This document shows positions 1 through 8,964 of a stretch of 64,000 nucleotides of DNA, piece after piece. The translations under genes were made by a program, and so were the position numbers. This stretch comes from Paenibacillus lutimineralis (GTDB lineage: Bacteria; Bacillota; Bacilli; Paenibacillales; Paenibacillaceae): positions 2,827,501 to 2,891,500 of the forward strand of contig NZ_CP034346.1 in assembly GCF_003991425.1 (NCBI RefSeq), written 5' to 3'. A model generated the notes under the pieces. That model was not told the origin of the DNA. It did not search any database and was given only the letters and a program-made list of their open reading frames with translations. How positions within the stretch are numbered: position 1 is the first letter of the stretch; each line of letters begins with the position of its first letter.

Positions 1-2
1 AA

Positions 3-17
3 TGAAAATCATTCGCA
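3..17. promoter_or_regulatory. Fur box upstream of the metallophore operon
   Basis: The sequence TGAAAATCATTCGCA fits the 7-1-7 Fur model TGATAAT-N-ATTATCA at 6/7 and 5/7 positions. It lies just upstream of the MFS gene at 64. Iron-dependent repression of the operon is inferred from this match and from the iron-related genes that follow. The promoter itself is probably cut by the window edge. Confidence 0.6.
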
Positions 18-63
18 TTGATGGATGAGGTTCGAAAACAGCGATAGATAGGAGTGAAAAGAT

Positions 64-1251
64 ATGAAATACAGATTCACTGTAATGTTTCTTATTGTAT
101 TGTGTGGCATGATATCGATCGCTGCCTTCAATCCGATTATCGGTCCGCTATCCCGAAATTTGGGTCTTAGCGAGCTTCAGTCGGGATGTCTGGTGTCGGT
201 AGCAGGTCTTTGCTGGCTGCTTGGAGGGTACTTCTGGGAGAAACAAACCTTCATGAGCAGGAAGAAGATGCTGGCGTCCATTATGTTCGTCTATTTGATC
301 ACGCTGGTCGTATTTGCTCTGCTTGCCGATTATGCAGCAGATCACTGGCAGGGTTCGTCGGGGCTATTCTGGATTTTCTTCCTGCTGCGCGCTGTCGCAG
401 GCTTTTTCTTCGGCGGAATTCCGGCTAAGGCGCAATCTTATGTAATGGGATGGACAACACAAGAGACGCGGACGAAGGGGATGGCTTTATTCGGAGCGGC
501 GAACGGACTCGGGTTCGTATTAGGCCCGGCGATGAGCGGAGGCATGGCGTCGATTGGACTGACCGCTCCGATGTACGCTGTAGCCATAATGCTTGCCCTG
601 ATGATGATTCTACTGGGGTTGTTGATCAAGGACGAACCGGAACAGAAGACGATCCGTAGCGCCAAGGCTTCTTCACTCTCGCCGCTGGACGGAAGAATTC
701 GCCTGTATCTATGGACCGGTCTGATGCTCTCTTTTGCCTTGAATATTGTTCAAGTGACAATTGGTTTCTATGTCCAGGACAATCTTGGATATGATGCCCG
801 CCAGGCCACACAATTGATCGGGCTGGGACTGGCTCTGTCAGGAGTCATGGTCGTACTCTCACAGATCGTAATCAGTAAGCTGAAGTGGAAGTCTGATCAT
901 GTGCTGCGGGTTGGATTGCTGTTCGTTGTACTCGGACTGCTGGGGCTTGTCGCTTTCATCCGCTATGCCTATGTCGATTTCCTTCTTCTCGGAATCGGGA
1001 TTGGCTTTACATTGTTAGGCTATAGTGCAGGAGCGTCGCTGGCCGTACGGGATGAGGAACAGCGGAGTGTCGCTTCCTATATCGCTGCTTTGCAGGGAGG
1101 GGGTTCCTTCCTGGGACCTGTGACAGGAACCGCATTATATACGGCAAATATAGCCGCTCCATATTCGTTCTGTGTGCTGTTGATCTGTGTGACCGGGCTC
1201 TTCTCATTAAGAAGAAAGACGGTTCGTGTTCCATCTGACCTATCACAATAA
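64..1251 (+). CDS. MFS transporter, probable metallophore/siderophore permease
   Basis: A 395-residue membrane protein with about 12 hydrophobic segments, typical of the major facilitator superfamily. A basic loop (MSRKKM, near residue 61) sits where the MFS motif A loop between helices 2 and 3 is expected, and the second half begins after a loop near residue 200. AGGAG at 51-55 precedes the ATG. It is the first gene after a Fur box and is followed by a binding-protein remnant and an IrtAB/YbtPQ-like ABC pair, the same gene company as YbtX in the yersiniabactin locus. Export of apo-metallophore or import of the loaded form is inferred from context; the sequence does not fix direction or substrate. 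Confidence 0.8.
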   Translation: MKYRFTVMFLIVLCGMISIAAFNPIIGPLSRNLGLSELQSGCLVSVAGLCWLLGGYFWEKQTFMSRKKMLASIMFVYLITLVVFALLADYAADHWQGSSGLFWIFFLLRAVAGFFFGGIPAKAQSYVMGWTTQETRTKGMALFGAANGLGFVLGPAMSGGMASIGLTAPMYAVAIMLALMMILLGLLIKDEPEQKTIRSAKASSLSPLDGRIRLYLWTGLMLSFALNIVQVTIGFYVQDNLGYDARQATQLIGLGLALSGVMVVLSQIVISKLKWKSDHVLRVGLLFVVLGLLGLVAFIRYAYVDFLLLGIGIGFTLLGYSAGASLAVRDEEQRSVASYIAALQGGGSFLGPVTGTALYTANIAAPYSFCVLLICVTGLFSLRRKTVRVPSDLSQ

Positions 1252-1311
1252 GACTTCAAATGAAGCGCGCGAGAAGGAAACAAGAAGGGAAATTATAAAT
1301 AAGGGAGTAGG

Positions 1312-1977
1312 TTGGATCCAAACACTCTCATCGGCGGTTGGTTCCAGACTGAAGTGGATGTAGAGGCCGTGATGGCAGCCGAACCGGACTTGATTCTGGC
1401 TGGCCCAACGCAGGAGAAAATCTATGATCAACTGTCAAAGATCGCCCCGACCGTTAGGGTTCCGTATGGATTTAACGCTTTTCGGGACCGCTTTGCTTTT
1501 GTCTCCGAAGTGCTGGATAAGCATAAGGAAATGGAGGACTGGACGGCGGAATACGAAGCTCAAGCTACGAAGGACAAGGAGAGAATTCTAGCAAAGACCG
1601 GGACAGAGACGTTCGCGATCATCGAGGCGACGCAGAAGGAGATTAGAATTTATTCCCGCACCGGCATTGCTGATATGATCTATAACGATCTCCAGCTTCC
1701 ACAAGCCCTGGGCCTGCCCGAGCCAGACGCATGGGGCGGCAAAGGGACCAGCCTTGAGGGGCTGTCCACGCTGAATCCTGATCATCTGATTTTGATGGCC
1801 GATAGCTCGGACAACGTACTGGAGAAGAGCAGTATCTGGAACAGCCTGAAGGCCGTCCAGGCAGGCAAGATATATCGTATGACAAGCCGCCAGAATTACA
1901 ATGAAGCCTTCTTTGCCCTGGGCAAGAAATCGCTGATGAACCAGCTTGTCGAGGATATCCTGAAAGGCTCGCAATAA
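1312..1977 (+). pseudogene. 5'-truncated siderophore ABC substrate-binding protein
   Basis: The reading frame encodes 221 residues that match the middle and C-terminal part of the FeuA/FhuD-type binding-protein fold (FQTEVDVEAVMAAEPDLIL, then KIYDQLSKIAPTVRV, and the C-terminal SIWNSLKAVQAGKIYRM). The signal peptide, lipobox Cys and roughly the first 100 residues are missing. The only plausible start is TTG at 1312 after AAGGGAG, and an in-frame stop lies at 1300-1302. Without export signal or N-terminal lobe it cannot act as a normal lipoprotein receptor. It is either a decayed gene or a cytoplasmic remnant kept by chance. It lies 60 bp after the MFS gene and 24 bp before the ABC gene. Confidence 0.75.
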
Positions 1978-2001
1978 GCGTTTTGTGGAGGAGGGATTCA
2001 A

Positions 2002-3834
2002 TTGACTCATAAAAAAGGCATGTCCCGATTGTTTGAAATCGCCGGGGAAAGACGAGGTTTGCTGATGCTCTCCGGTTTGTTGTCTTCGATAAGCGCCGTC
2101 TGTATGCTGGTGCCCTATGCCGCTGTATATTTTATTCTGAAGGAGCTGCTGGAGCATGCCGCCGAGCCGTCCATGGCCGATGGAGCGATGATGGTGCGTT
2201 GGGGGATTATCGCCCTCTGCGGTCTGCTGGGAAGCCTCGTCATGATGTATGCCGGAGGGATGGTCTCGCATGTAGCCGCTTTTCGAATTTTATATGGATT
2301 GAGGGTGAAATTGTCGGCCCACATCGGCAGGCTGCCGCTAGGCTGGTTGAATGGCACGTCAACGGGAGCGGTGAAGAAGACGATGGAGCAAAATGTGGAG
2401 AAGGTAGAAACCTTTATTGCCCACCAGCTACCCGATCTTGTTCATGTCGCGGTCACCACCCTATTCATGATTGTAGTCATGTTCCTGCTCAACGTATGGC
2501 TGGCTATCGCCTGCATTGTGCCTATCGTTCTTGCACTGGTTGTCCAGACCTTGCTGATGTCCGGCTCGAAGACGCAGGAGAATGTGCGGAAGTATCACGA
2601 TTCACTGGAACGGATGAACGCTTCTGCTGTTCAATATGTAAGAGGAATGCCGGCCATTAAGGTATTCGGGCAAACGGTGCAATCCTTCCGTCAATTTTAT
2701 GAAGATATGATTCGATATCGTGATTTTTGCTTGAAATACACCGACCAATTTCAGACCGGATATCTGGTATTCAAGGTGATTCTCGGCTCCTTCGCCGCGT
2801 TCGTTCTGCCGGTAGGCGTGTATCTGCTAAGTCGTGATCCGGGAAACGTTGCATTTGCTTCCGTGCTGCTGTTCTTCCTGATCATGGCCCCGGGCATCTC
2901 TTCTCCGATGTTCAAGATCATGTCCTTGACCTCAACGCTTAGAGATATCCGTGAAGGGGTAGAACGCATTGACCGTATTCTCGAAGAGCAGCCTGTATCG
3001 GAGCCGATACATCCGCAGCAGCCGGAGTTCTATGACATAAGCTTCGATCACGTCTCATTCGCTTACGATGCGGAGGCCGGAAGCATGGAGGTATTATCGG
3101 ATATTTCGTTTACCGCCAGACAAGGGGAAGTTACGGCGCTTGTAGGCCCGTCCGGAGCGGGCAAATCGACGGTGGCAAATCTGGTGCCCCGGTTCTGGGA
3201 TGTGAAGTCCGGAGCGATTCGCATTGGCCATGTTGATATCCGGGATATGGCTACCTCCGATCTGATGAATACCGTTGCTTTCGTGTTTCAAGATTCATTC
3301 CTGTTCTATGATACGGTGTATAACAATATTGCCGTCGGTCGGCCTGACGCATCACCGGAGGAGGTGCATGCAGCTGCGAGGGCAGCGCAATGTCACGCTT
3401 TTATTGAACAGCTACCGCAGGGCTATGACACACTGATCGGCGAAGGAGGCGTATATCTGTCAGGTGGGGAGGAGCAGCGGCTCGCCGTTGCCAGGGCGAT
3501 CCTCAAGAATGCCCCTGTGCTTGTGCTGGACGAGGCCACTGCATTTGCCGATCCCGAGAATGAATACGAGATGCAGCTGGCCCTGAAAGAGCTGATGCAG
3601 AAGAAGACGGTCATCGTGATCGCGCATCGTCTGTCCACAATCAAGGATGCCGAGCAGATTCTCGTGATGGAAAGCGGACGCATCGCCGAACGGGGAGGGC
3701 ATCAGGAATTGATCTCAGCTGGAGGAATCTATGCCCGAATGTGGGCCTCATACCTGCATACTGAGAATTGGAGCATTGGCCAGAAGGAGGGGAAGGCTGG
3801 ACATGAACATGCTGCGCAACATTACCGCGGGTAA
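2002..3834 (+). CDS. ABC half-transporter (TMD-NBD), IrtA/YbtP-like
   Basis: A 610-residue half-transporter with an N-terminal six-helix membrane domain (about residues 15-310) and a C-terminal ATPase. Walker A GPSGAGKST lies near residue 383, the signature LSGGEEQR near 487 and Walker B VLVLDEATAFADPENE near 508. The D-loop wording AFADPE instead of the usual SALD is the form seen in IrtA and YbtP, exporter-fold proteins that import iron-siderophores. Start is TTG at 2002 after GGAGGAGG (1986-1993). The next gene overlaps its 3' end by 32 bp, which supports a coupled heterodimer. Import of a ferric metallophore is inferred from family and from the Fur-controlled operon. Confidence 0.85.
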   Translation: MTHKKGMSRLFEIAGERRGLLMLSGLLSSISAVCMLVPYAAVYFILKELLEHAAEPSMADGAMMVRWGIIALCGLLGSLVMMYAGGMVSHVAAFRILYGLRVKLSAHIGRLPLGWLNGTSTGAVKKTMEQNVEKVETFIAHQLPDLVHVAVTTLFMIVVMFLLNVWLAIACIVPIVLALVVQTLLMSGSKTQENVRKYHDSLERMNASAVQYVRGMPAIKVFGQTVQSFRQFYEDMIRYRDFCLKYTDQFQTGYLVFKVILGSFAAFVLPVGVYLLSRDPGNVAFASVLLFFLIMAPGISSPMFKIMSLTSTLRDIREGVERIDRILEEQPVSEPIHPQQPEFYDISFDHVSFAYDAEAGSMEVLSDISFTARQGEVTALVGPSGAGKSTVANLVPRFWDVKSGAIRIGHVDIRDMATSDLMNTVAFVFQDSFLFYDTVYNNIAVGRPDASPEEVHAAARAAQCHAFIEQLPQGYDTLIGEGGVYLSGGEEQRLAVARAILKNAPVLVLDEATAFADPENEYEMQLALKELMQKKTVIVIAHRLSTIKDAEQILVMESGRIAERGGHQELISAGGIYARMWASYLHTENWSIGQKEGKAGHEHAAQHYRG

Positions 3835-5539
3835 TCCCCGCGCCTTAATTAGACCGGTACTGTATACGACGTTGGCCAATTTGATCGGTATAGTTCCTTT
3901 TGTGCTGCTTGTGGAGGCGATCAGGTTAATCTTTCAAACGTTTACCAATCCGGGAACTACTCTCGATACGACACGCCTGTGGTGGGTATGCGGAGGGATT
4001 GCAGTGTCATTGGTTCTCCTGTACATCAGTGAGGTTCCTGCCTATCGCGCCCAGTATCGCATTGCTTACAGCGCCGCCGCTGACGGCCGAGCTCGTCTGG
4101 CCGAGCATTTGCGCAAGCTGTCACTGGGCTTCCTGAACAAGCGTGATCCGGGGGACCTGGCCAATATGATGATGGGCGACTTCACGCTGCTGGAGCATGG
4201 CATCTCACATCTGGTCCCGCAGATGCTTGGAGCGATTGTCATGCCGCTCCTTGCTCTCGTAGGCTTATCGGTGCTCGATTGGCGCATGGCCCTGTCGTTG
4301 TTCGCTGCGCTTCCGGTCGCTATTTTGCTGCTGCTACTGACCACCCGCCTGCAACGCAGGCTGGGGGCTCAGCATATGCGGGCCAAGATCGATGCGGCCA
4401 ACCGCTTTCAGGAATATTTGAATGGTATCCACGTCATTAAAGCCTATAATTTGAGCGGAGAGCGCTTTGCCCGCCTGGAATTCTCATTCAAAGAATTGAT
4501 GCGGCAGAGCATCCGTCTTGAAGGATTGTTGGGGCCCATTGTATTGACGGCGATTGCCTGTATCCGGGCCGGCTTAACCTTTATGGTAATTGTCGGCGTT
4601 CATTTGCTGCTCGGCGGCAGCCTTGATTTGATGACCTTCGTGGCATTTCTGATCATCGGAACCCGGATATTCGAGCCGCTGACGATTGCGCTGGTAGGCT
4701 ATGCCGAGTTCCGTTATCATGAGCAAGCTGGTGAGCGCATCGTCCAACTGCTGCAGGAACCTGTGATGCAGGGCGACAGACAGCCCGCAGCAGGACATGA
4801 TATCGAGTTCAGGGAGGTTACCTTCGGCTATTTGGAACAGCCTGTTCTGCAAAATGTAAGTCTCAGTATGCCGACAGGTTCTTTCACTGCTTTGGTCGGG
4901 CCTTCAGGCAGCGGAAAGAGTACCATGCTCCGCCTCATTGCCCGCTTCTATGATCCGAATCAAGGGACAGTGACCATGGGCGGGGAAGCGATTCATGCGA
5001 TGGATCCGGAAGCACTGCTGCAGAAGGTTTCCATGGTGTTTCAGGATGTGTATCTGTTCCAGGACACGATTGCTAACAATATCCGCTTCGGAAAAGCAGA
5101 TGCAACCCGAGAAGAGATCGAATCTGCCGCACGGCTCGCCTGCTGCCACGATTTCATCATGAAGCTTCCTGACGGCTATGACACGCTGGTCGGCGAAGGA
5201 GGCAGCACGCTGTCAGGAGGAGAGAAGCAGCGGATTTCCATCGCCAGGGCGATTCTGAAAGACGCCCCCGTCGTGCTTCTCGATGAGGCGACAGCTTCGC
5301 TCGACCCTGAGAATGAAGCGGAGATTCAGAAGGCGATTGACCAGCTTGTGCAAGGAAGAACAGTTATCGTTATTGCGCATCGCCTTAAGACGGTACGTCA
5401 TGCTGATCAGATTGCCGTATTGGATCAGGGGCAGATTGTAGAGACAGGCCGGCATGAAGAGCTGTTGTCATTGAACGGCCTGTATGCCCGTCTATGGGGT
5501 CGACAGCATGAGACCGGAGAGTGGAGTATTTCTTCCTGA
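3803..5539 (+). CDS. ABC half-transporter (TMD-NBD), IrtB/YbtQ-like
   Basis: A 578-residue half-transporter, partner of the preceding gene. The membrane domain covers about residues 15-310; Walker [10 protein letters not shown] lies near residue 365, followed by the signature LSGGEKQR and Walker B VVLLDEATASLDPENE. The start at ATG 3803 is chosen because GAAGGAGGGG lies just upstream; the frame is open further upstream but without a ribosome binding site. The gene overlaps the previous one by 32 bp. The pair resembles IrtAB and YbtPQ, which are exporter-fold siderophore importers, though a true exporter role cannot be excluded from sequence alone. Confidence 0.85.
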   Translation: MNMLRNITAGNPRALIRPVLYTTLANLIGIVPFVLLVEAIRLIFQTFTNPGTTLDTTRLWWVCGGIAVSLVLLYISEVPAYRAQYRIAYSAAADGRARLAEHLRKLSLGFLNKRDPGDLANMMMGDFTLLEHGISHLVPQMLGAIVMPLLALVGLSVLDWRMALSLFAALPVAILLLLLTTRLQRRLGAQHMRAKIDAANRFQEYLNGIHVIKAYNLSGERFARLEFSFKELMRQSIRLEGLLGPIVLTAIACIRAGLTFMVIVGVHLLLGGSLDLMTFVAFLIIGTRIFEPLTIALVGYAEFRYHEQAGERIVQLLQEPVMQGDRQPAAGHDIEFREVTFGYLEQPVLQNVSLSMPTGSFTALVGPSGSGKSTMLRLIARFYDPNQGTVTMGGEAIHAMDPEALLQKVSMVFQDVYLFQDTIANNIRFGKADATREEIESAARLACCHDFIMKLPDGYDTLVGEGGSTLSGGEKQRISIARAILKDAPVVLLDEATASLDPENEAEIQKAIDQLVQGRTVIVIAHRLKTVRHADQIAVLDQGQIVETGRHEELLSLNGLYARLWGRQHETGEWSISS

Positions 5540-5564
5540 GCAACGACTTGATCACATAGACCCT

Positions 5565-5593
5565 TTTAACGATTAGCTAAAGGGAGTTATAAT
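5565..5593 (+). promoter_or_regulatory. Candidate promoter of the TetR gene
   Basis: TTTAAC (5565-5570) and TATAAT (5588-5593) are 17 bp apart. A CCCTTT/AAAGGG inverted pair flanks the spacer, and TGATCAC (5549-5555) and GTGATCA (5660-5666) form a second, widely spaced inverted pair in the same 150-bp gap. This suggests that the regulator is transcribed separately and may control itself, but the -35 match is weak. Confidence 0.4.
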
Positions 5594-5689
5594 AATAAAA
5601 GTTAATTTTTACAGCTTTTATGAGTATATCAAGCTCTCAATCGCTAATTGGCAAGTAGAGTGATCATCTATTGAAAGGGCTGTGCGACG

Positions 5690-6250
5690 ATGTCCGTAAT
5701 GACGAAGAAGGCTTTGGCTTCTACTCTTAAATCGATGATGGAACGATCCTCATTGGAGAAAATCACGGTGAAGGATCTGGTTGCCGAATGCGGAGTGAAC
5801 CGACAGACGTTTTATTATCATTTTCAGGATATATATGATTTACTAGGCTGGATTTATAAGACGGAGGCGCTGGACGCGATATCCAACTGTCGTACCTATG
5901 ATACCTGGCAGCATGGCTTCCTGAAAATATTCAATTATGTTTTAGACAACAAAAAATTCTGCCTCAGTACCTATCGTTCTATGGGGCGAGAGCATTTGGA
6001 TCTCTTCCTGCATCAGGCGGTATTCGACCTGTTGATGGGTGTGATTGAAGAGGTCAATGCCGGCAAGCAGGTGCGATCGGAAGATAAGAAATTCATCGCC
6101 AACTTCTATACCTTTGCGTTCATCGGCATCATGCTGGAATGGATTCGCAATGGCATGGGTGAAGACCCCAGCTTGATTATTGATCGATTAAGCATCTTAG
6201 TTGAAGGCGATGTTGAGAAGGCGATCAGTAAATATGTGCACATTAGCTAG
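5690..6250 (+). CDS. TetR/AcrR-family regulator (DhaS-like type)
   Basis: A 186-residue regulator. Residues 3-50 form the TetR helix-turn-helix (EKITVKDLVAECGVNRQTFYYHF), and the C-terminal part resembles the DhaS-type TetR_C_8 effector domain. The start at 5690 follows GAAAGGG; a second ATG at 5699 is possible. It follows the metallophore ABC genes on the same strand after a 150-bp gap with its own promoter-like sequence and ends at a strong terminator. A role in controlling the upstream operon is plausible from position but not shown; the effector is unknown. Confidence 0.85.
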   Translation: MSVMTKKALASTLKSMMERSSLEKITVKDLVAECGVNRQTFYYHFQDIYDLLGWIYKTEALDAISNCRTYDTWQHGFLKIFNYVLDNKKFCLSTYRSMGREHLDLFLHQAVFDLLMGVIEEVNAGKQVRSEDKKFIANFYTFAFIGIMLEWIRNGMGEDPSLIIDRLSILVEGDVEKAISKYVHIS

Positions 6251-6293
6251 CGCGGGACCGGTTGAAATACAGAATCAAATATTTAGACATTTT

Positions 6294-6330
6294 AAGGGTT
6301 ATGTATGAATTTTATACATAGCCCTTTTAC
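6294..6330 (+). terminator. Rho-independent terminator after tetR
   Basis: A 13-bp stem (AAGGGTTATGTAT with ATACATAGCCCTT, one G-T pair) with a short loop is followed by TTTTACTG. It separates the metallophore/TetR block from ohyA. Confidence 0.8.
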
Positions 6331-6331
6331 T

Positions 6332-6344
6332 GTTTAGTGTAAAC
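6332..6344. promoter_or_regulatory. Small palindrome upstream of ohyA
   Basis: GTTTA-GTG-TAAAC lies 89 bp before the ohyA start and directly after the tetR terminator. TATAGT at 6360-6365 could be a -10 hexamer just downstream. A regulator site is possible but the half-sites are only five bases. Confidence 0.25.
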
Positions 6345-6432
6345 GTTCTACATGCGCAGTATAGTGAATTTGCAGGGAAGATAATCATGTGTAGGTTGCG
6401 CTAAAATGAAATTCTAAATGGAGGTTATAAGC

Positions 6433-8202
6433 ATGTATTACAGCAATGGAAACTACGAAGCTTTTGCCCGTCCTAAAAAACCACATGGTGTGGATCAAAA
6501 ATCTGCCTATTTGATTGGCTCAGGTCTAGCATCACTGTCCGCGGCTGCCTTCCTCATACGTGATGGTCAGATGAAAGGTGAGAATATTCATATTCTTGAG
6601 GAACTCGATATTTCTGGAGGCGGATTGGACGGCATCTACGATGACGGAAGAGGATTCATTATCCGCGGTGGTAGGGAAATGGAAAATCACTTCGAGTGCC
6701 TCTGGGATTTATTCCGCTCCATTCCTTCATTGGAAACAGAAGGTGCATCGGTACTCGATGAATTTTATTGGCTCAACAAAGAAGATCCGAACTACTCCCT
6801 ACAGCGTGCGATTCTTAAACGTGGTGAGGATGCGCATACCGATGGCAAATTTACACTTACACAAACCGCTTCAATGGAAATTATCAAATTATTCTTCACC
6901 CCAGAAGAAGCGCTTGAAGATTTGAAAATTACAGATGTCTTCTCTGAAGATTTCTTCAACTCGAATTTCTGGCTTTACTGGCAGACGATGTTTGCGTTCG
7001 AACCATGGCATAGTGCGATGGAGATGCGCAGATATATTGCTAGATTCATCCATCATATCGGTGGATTGCCTGACTTCTCGGCACTGAAATTCACTAAATA
7101 TAATCAGTACGAGTCACTTGCGTTGCCACTGATGAAGTACTTGGAAGACCAAGGTGTTACCTTCCAATATGCTACGACCGTAACCAATGTAGAATTTGAG
7201 ATTACAGGTACAAAGAAAGTGGCTAAAAAGCTCGCATATGTTCAAAAAGGACAAGAAAAGCACATTGACCTGACTGAAAATGATCTGGTCTTCATTACGA
7301 ACGGCAGCAATACGGAAAGCTCCACACTAGGAGATAACAACACACCAGCCGTAATGAATACTTCCCTCGGTGGAAGCTGGGAGCTATGGAAGAAAATCGC
7401 GGAGCAGGATCCTGCCTTTGGCCGTCCAGACAAATTCTGCGGCAACATTGCGGAAAGCAACTGGGAGTCTGCTACAGTTACAACGCTGGATGACCGAATC
7501 CCTCCTTACATCGAGAAAATTTGCAAACGGGACCCGTTCAACGGCAAAGTCGTAACCGGCGGTATCGTAACGGTGAAGGATTCGAAATGGCTGATGAGCT
7601 TTACGCTGAATCGCCAGCCTCACTTCAAATCCCAGCCAAAGGATCAGCTCGTCGTGTGGGTGTATAGCTTATATTGCGACGTGCCAGGCGATTACATCAA
7701 AAAACCGATGAAAGACTGTACGGGTATTGAAATCACAGAAGAGTGGCTCTATCATATGGGCGTACCTGAAGCAGAGATTCATGATATGGCCGTAAACTCC
7801 GCCAACTGTGTTCCTTGCATGATGCCGTATGTTACCTCTTACTTCATGCCAAGAGCAGCAGGCGATCGTCCGAACGTCGTTCCTGATGGCTGTGTTAACG
7901 CCGCCTTTATCGGCAACTTTGCTGAGACACCGCGAGATACGGTGTTCACTACGGAGTACTCCGTCCGTACCGCCATGGAAGCTGTATACACATTGTTAGA
8001 CATAGACCGCGGTGTTCCAGAAGTATTTGGATCTGCTTATGATGTCCGTGTGCTGTTGGATTCCACAGCGAAAATGATGGATGGCAACAAACTCACCGAC
8101 ATGGAGCTTCCTGATACCGTCAAATTAGCTGCGATGACGGGAGTTAAGAAGATTTCTAACACAAGAATCATGCAGCTTTTGAAGGAGTTTAAGTTGATTT
8201 AG
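6433..8202 (+). CDS. ohyA: Oleate hydratase
   Basis: A 589-residue protein of the 67-kDa myosin-cross-reactive antigen family, which hydrates the cis-9 double bond of oleate and similar unsaturated fatty acids (10-hydroxystearate) with FAD as structural cofactor. The N-terminal FAD-binding motif [17 protein letters not shown] is near residue 30, followed by [12 protein letters not shown] and [17 protein letters not shown], which are typical of the family. Length matches the usual 565-590. The start at 6433 is preferred because GGAGGTT (6419-6425) is well spaced before it; an ATG at 6418 overlaps that site. It stands alone between two terminators. It probably detoxifies host or environmental unsaturated fatty acids. 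Confidence 0.95.
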   Translation: MYYSNGNYEAFARPKKPHGVDQKSAYLIGSGLASLSAAAFLIRDGQMKGENIHILEELDISGGGLDGIYDDGRGFIIRGGREMENHFECLWDLFRSIPSLETEGASVLDEFYWLNKEDPNYSLQRAILKRGEDAHTDGKFTLTQTASMEIIKLFFTPEEALEDLKITDVFSEDFFNSNFWLYWQTMFAFEPWHSAMEMRRYIARFIHHIGGLPDFSALKFTKYNQYESLALPLMKYLEDQGVTFQYATTVTNVEFEITGTKKVAKKLAYVQKGQEKHIDLTENDLVFITNGSNTESSTLGDNNTPAVMNTSLGGSWELWKKIAEQDPAFGRPDKFCGNIAESNWESATVTTLDDRIPPYIEKICKRDPFNGKVVTGGIVTVKDSKWLMSFTLNRQPHFKSQPKDQLVVWVYSLYCDVPGDYIKKPMKDCTGIEITEEWLYHMGVPEAEIHDMAVNSANCVPCMMPYVTSYFMPRAAGDRPNVVPDGCVNAAFIGNFAETPRDTVFTTEYSVRTAMEAVYTLLDIDRGVPEVFGSAYDVRVLLDSTAKMMDGNKLTDMELPDTVKLAAMTGVKKISNTRIMQLLKEFKLI

Positions 8203-8222
8203 ACTAGGGAGTATCAAGTATG

Positions 8223-8265
8223 GGAGATTGCCTGGACGGGCGGTCTCCTTATTTTTTATTTTTTT
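8223..8265 (+). terminator. Terminator after ohyA
   Basis: GGAGATTGCC pairs with GGCGGTCTCC (G-T pairs allowed) and is followed by a long T-rich run at 8249-8265. Confidence 0.8.
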
Positions 8266-8283
8266 GATTGACTATTTAATCAA
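8264..8283. promoter_or_regulatory. Inverted repeat overlapping the TetR promoter, candidate operator
   Basis: TTGATT and AATCAA are separated by eight bases and overlap the -35 hexamer of the promoter at 8268-8296. This is the usual place for autorepression by a TetR protein, whose gene begins 54 bp downstream. Confidence 0.5.
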
Positions 8284-8296
8284 TGAATATTATGAT
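8268..8296 (+). promoter_or_regulatory. Sigma-A promoter of the TetR-hydrolase operon
   Basis: TTGACT (8268-8273), a 17-bp spacer and TATGAT (8291-8296) form a near-consensus promoter 41 bp before the TetR start. Confidence 0.7.
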
Positions 8297-8336
8297 TCCT
8301 TTATAATCCATATTTACATCAAGGAGGCGGTACGTC

Positions 8337-8948
8337 ATGTCCCCAAGAATCGATGAACAAAATCAGCAAATTCGTGATGCGCGCAAGCAGCAATTGCTCG
8401 AAGCCGGAGCGAAGGTGTTTGGGGAGCGAGGTTATGCGGGTACGAAAGTAAGTGATATTGTCGGAGAAGCACAGCTAAGCCATGGGTTGATTTATCATTA
8501 TTTCGCTTCCAAAGAAGACATCTATATTGAACTCGCCAGAACTGCGTTTACAACGTCCTATGAGACGATCCGTCAAGTTGTAGAGAGCGGCGGAAGTCCG
8601 TATGAACGGCTGAAGGCGTTGACAGAAGGAATCTTTGCTCATACCGCAGGGAGTGGTTATTTCTTCCTCATCGCCTTGCAGACCAATACATCGAAGACGG
8701 TTCCAGACGAGGCCACGGCAATATCCAAGGAATACTCGGGACAAAGCCTGCAATTGCTTGAGCAATTATTTCGCGAGGGTCAGAAGCAAGGGGAGTTCAT
8801 TGATACCGATCCGTTTAAGCAAGCACTTATGTACTCTTCCATGCTGAACGGTGTAGTTTTCACACGCTTAACCTATCCCGAGCTGGAGGATTTCCCGCAG
8901 GTAGATCAAATCTTGAGAATTTTCACGCATGCACGTGAAGAGGAGTGA
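8337..8948 (+). CDS. TetR/AcrR-family regulator
   Basis: A 203-residue TetR regulator. The N-terminal HTH (about residues 15-60; KVSDIVGEAQLSHGLIYHYF) is typical. The C-terminal ligand domain resembles that of regulators of lipophilic-compound responses. AAGGAGG precedes the ATG at 8337. The next gene, an alpha/beta hydrolase, starts about 16 bp after the stop, so the two form an operon. Autoregulation is likely through the inverted repeat in the promoter. The ligand is unknown. Confidence 0.88.
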   Translation: MSPRIDEQNQQIRDARKQQLLEAGAKVFGERGYAGTKVSDIVGEAQLSHGLIYHYFASKEDIYIELARTAFTTSYETIRQVVESGGSPYERLKALTEGIFAHTAGSGYFFLIALQTNTSKTVPDEATAISKEYSGQSLQLLEQLFREGQKQGEFIDTDPFKQALMYSSMLNGVVFTRLTYPELEDFPQVDQILRIFTHAREEE

Positions 8949-8964
8949 TCTGAAGGAAATGGAA

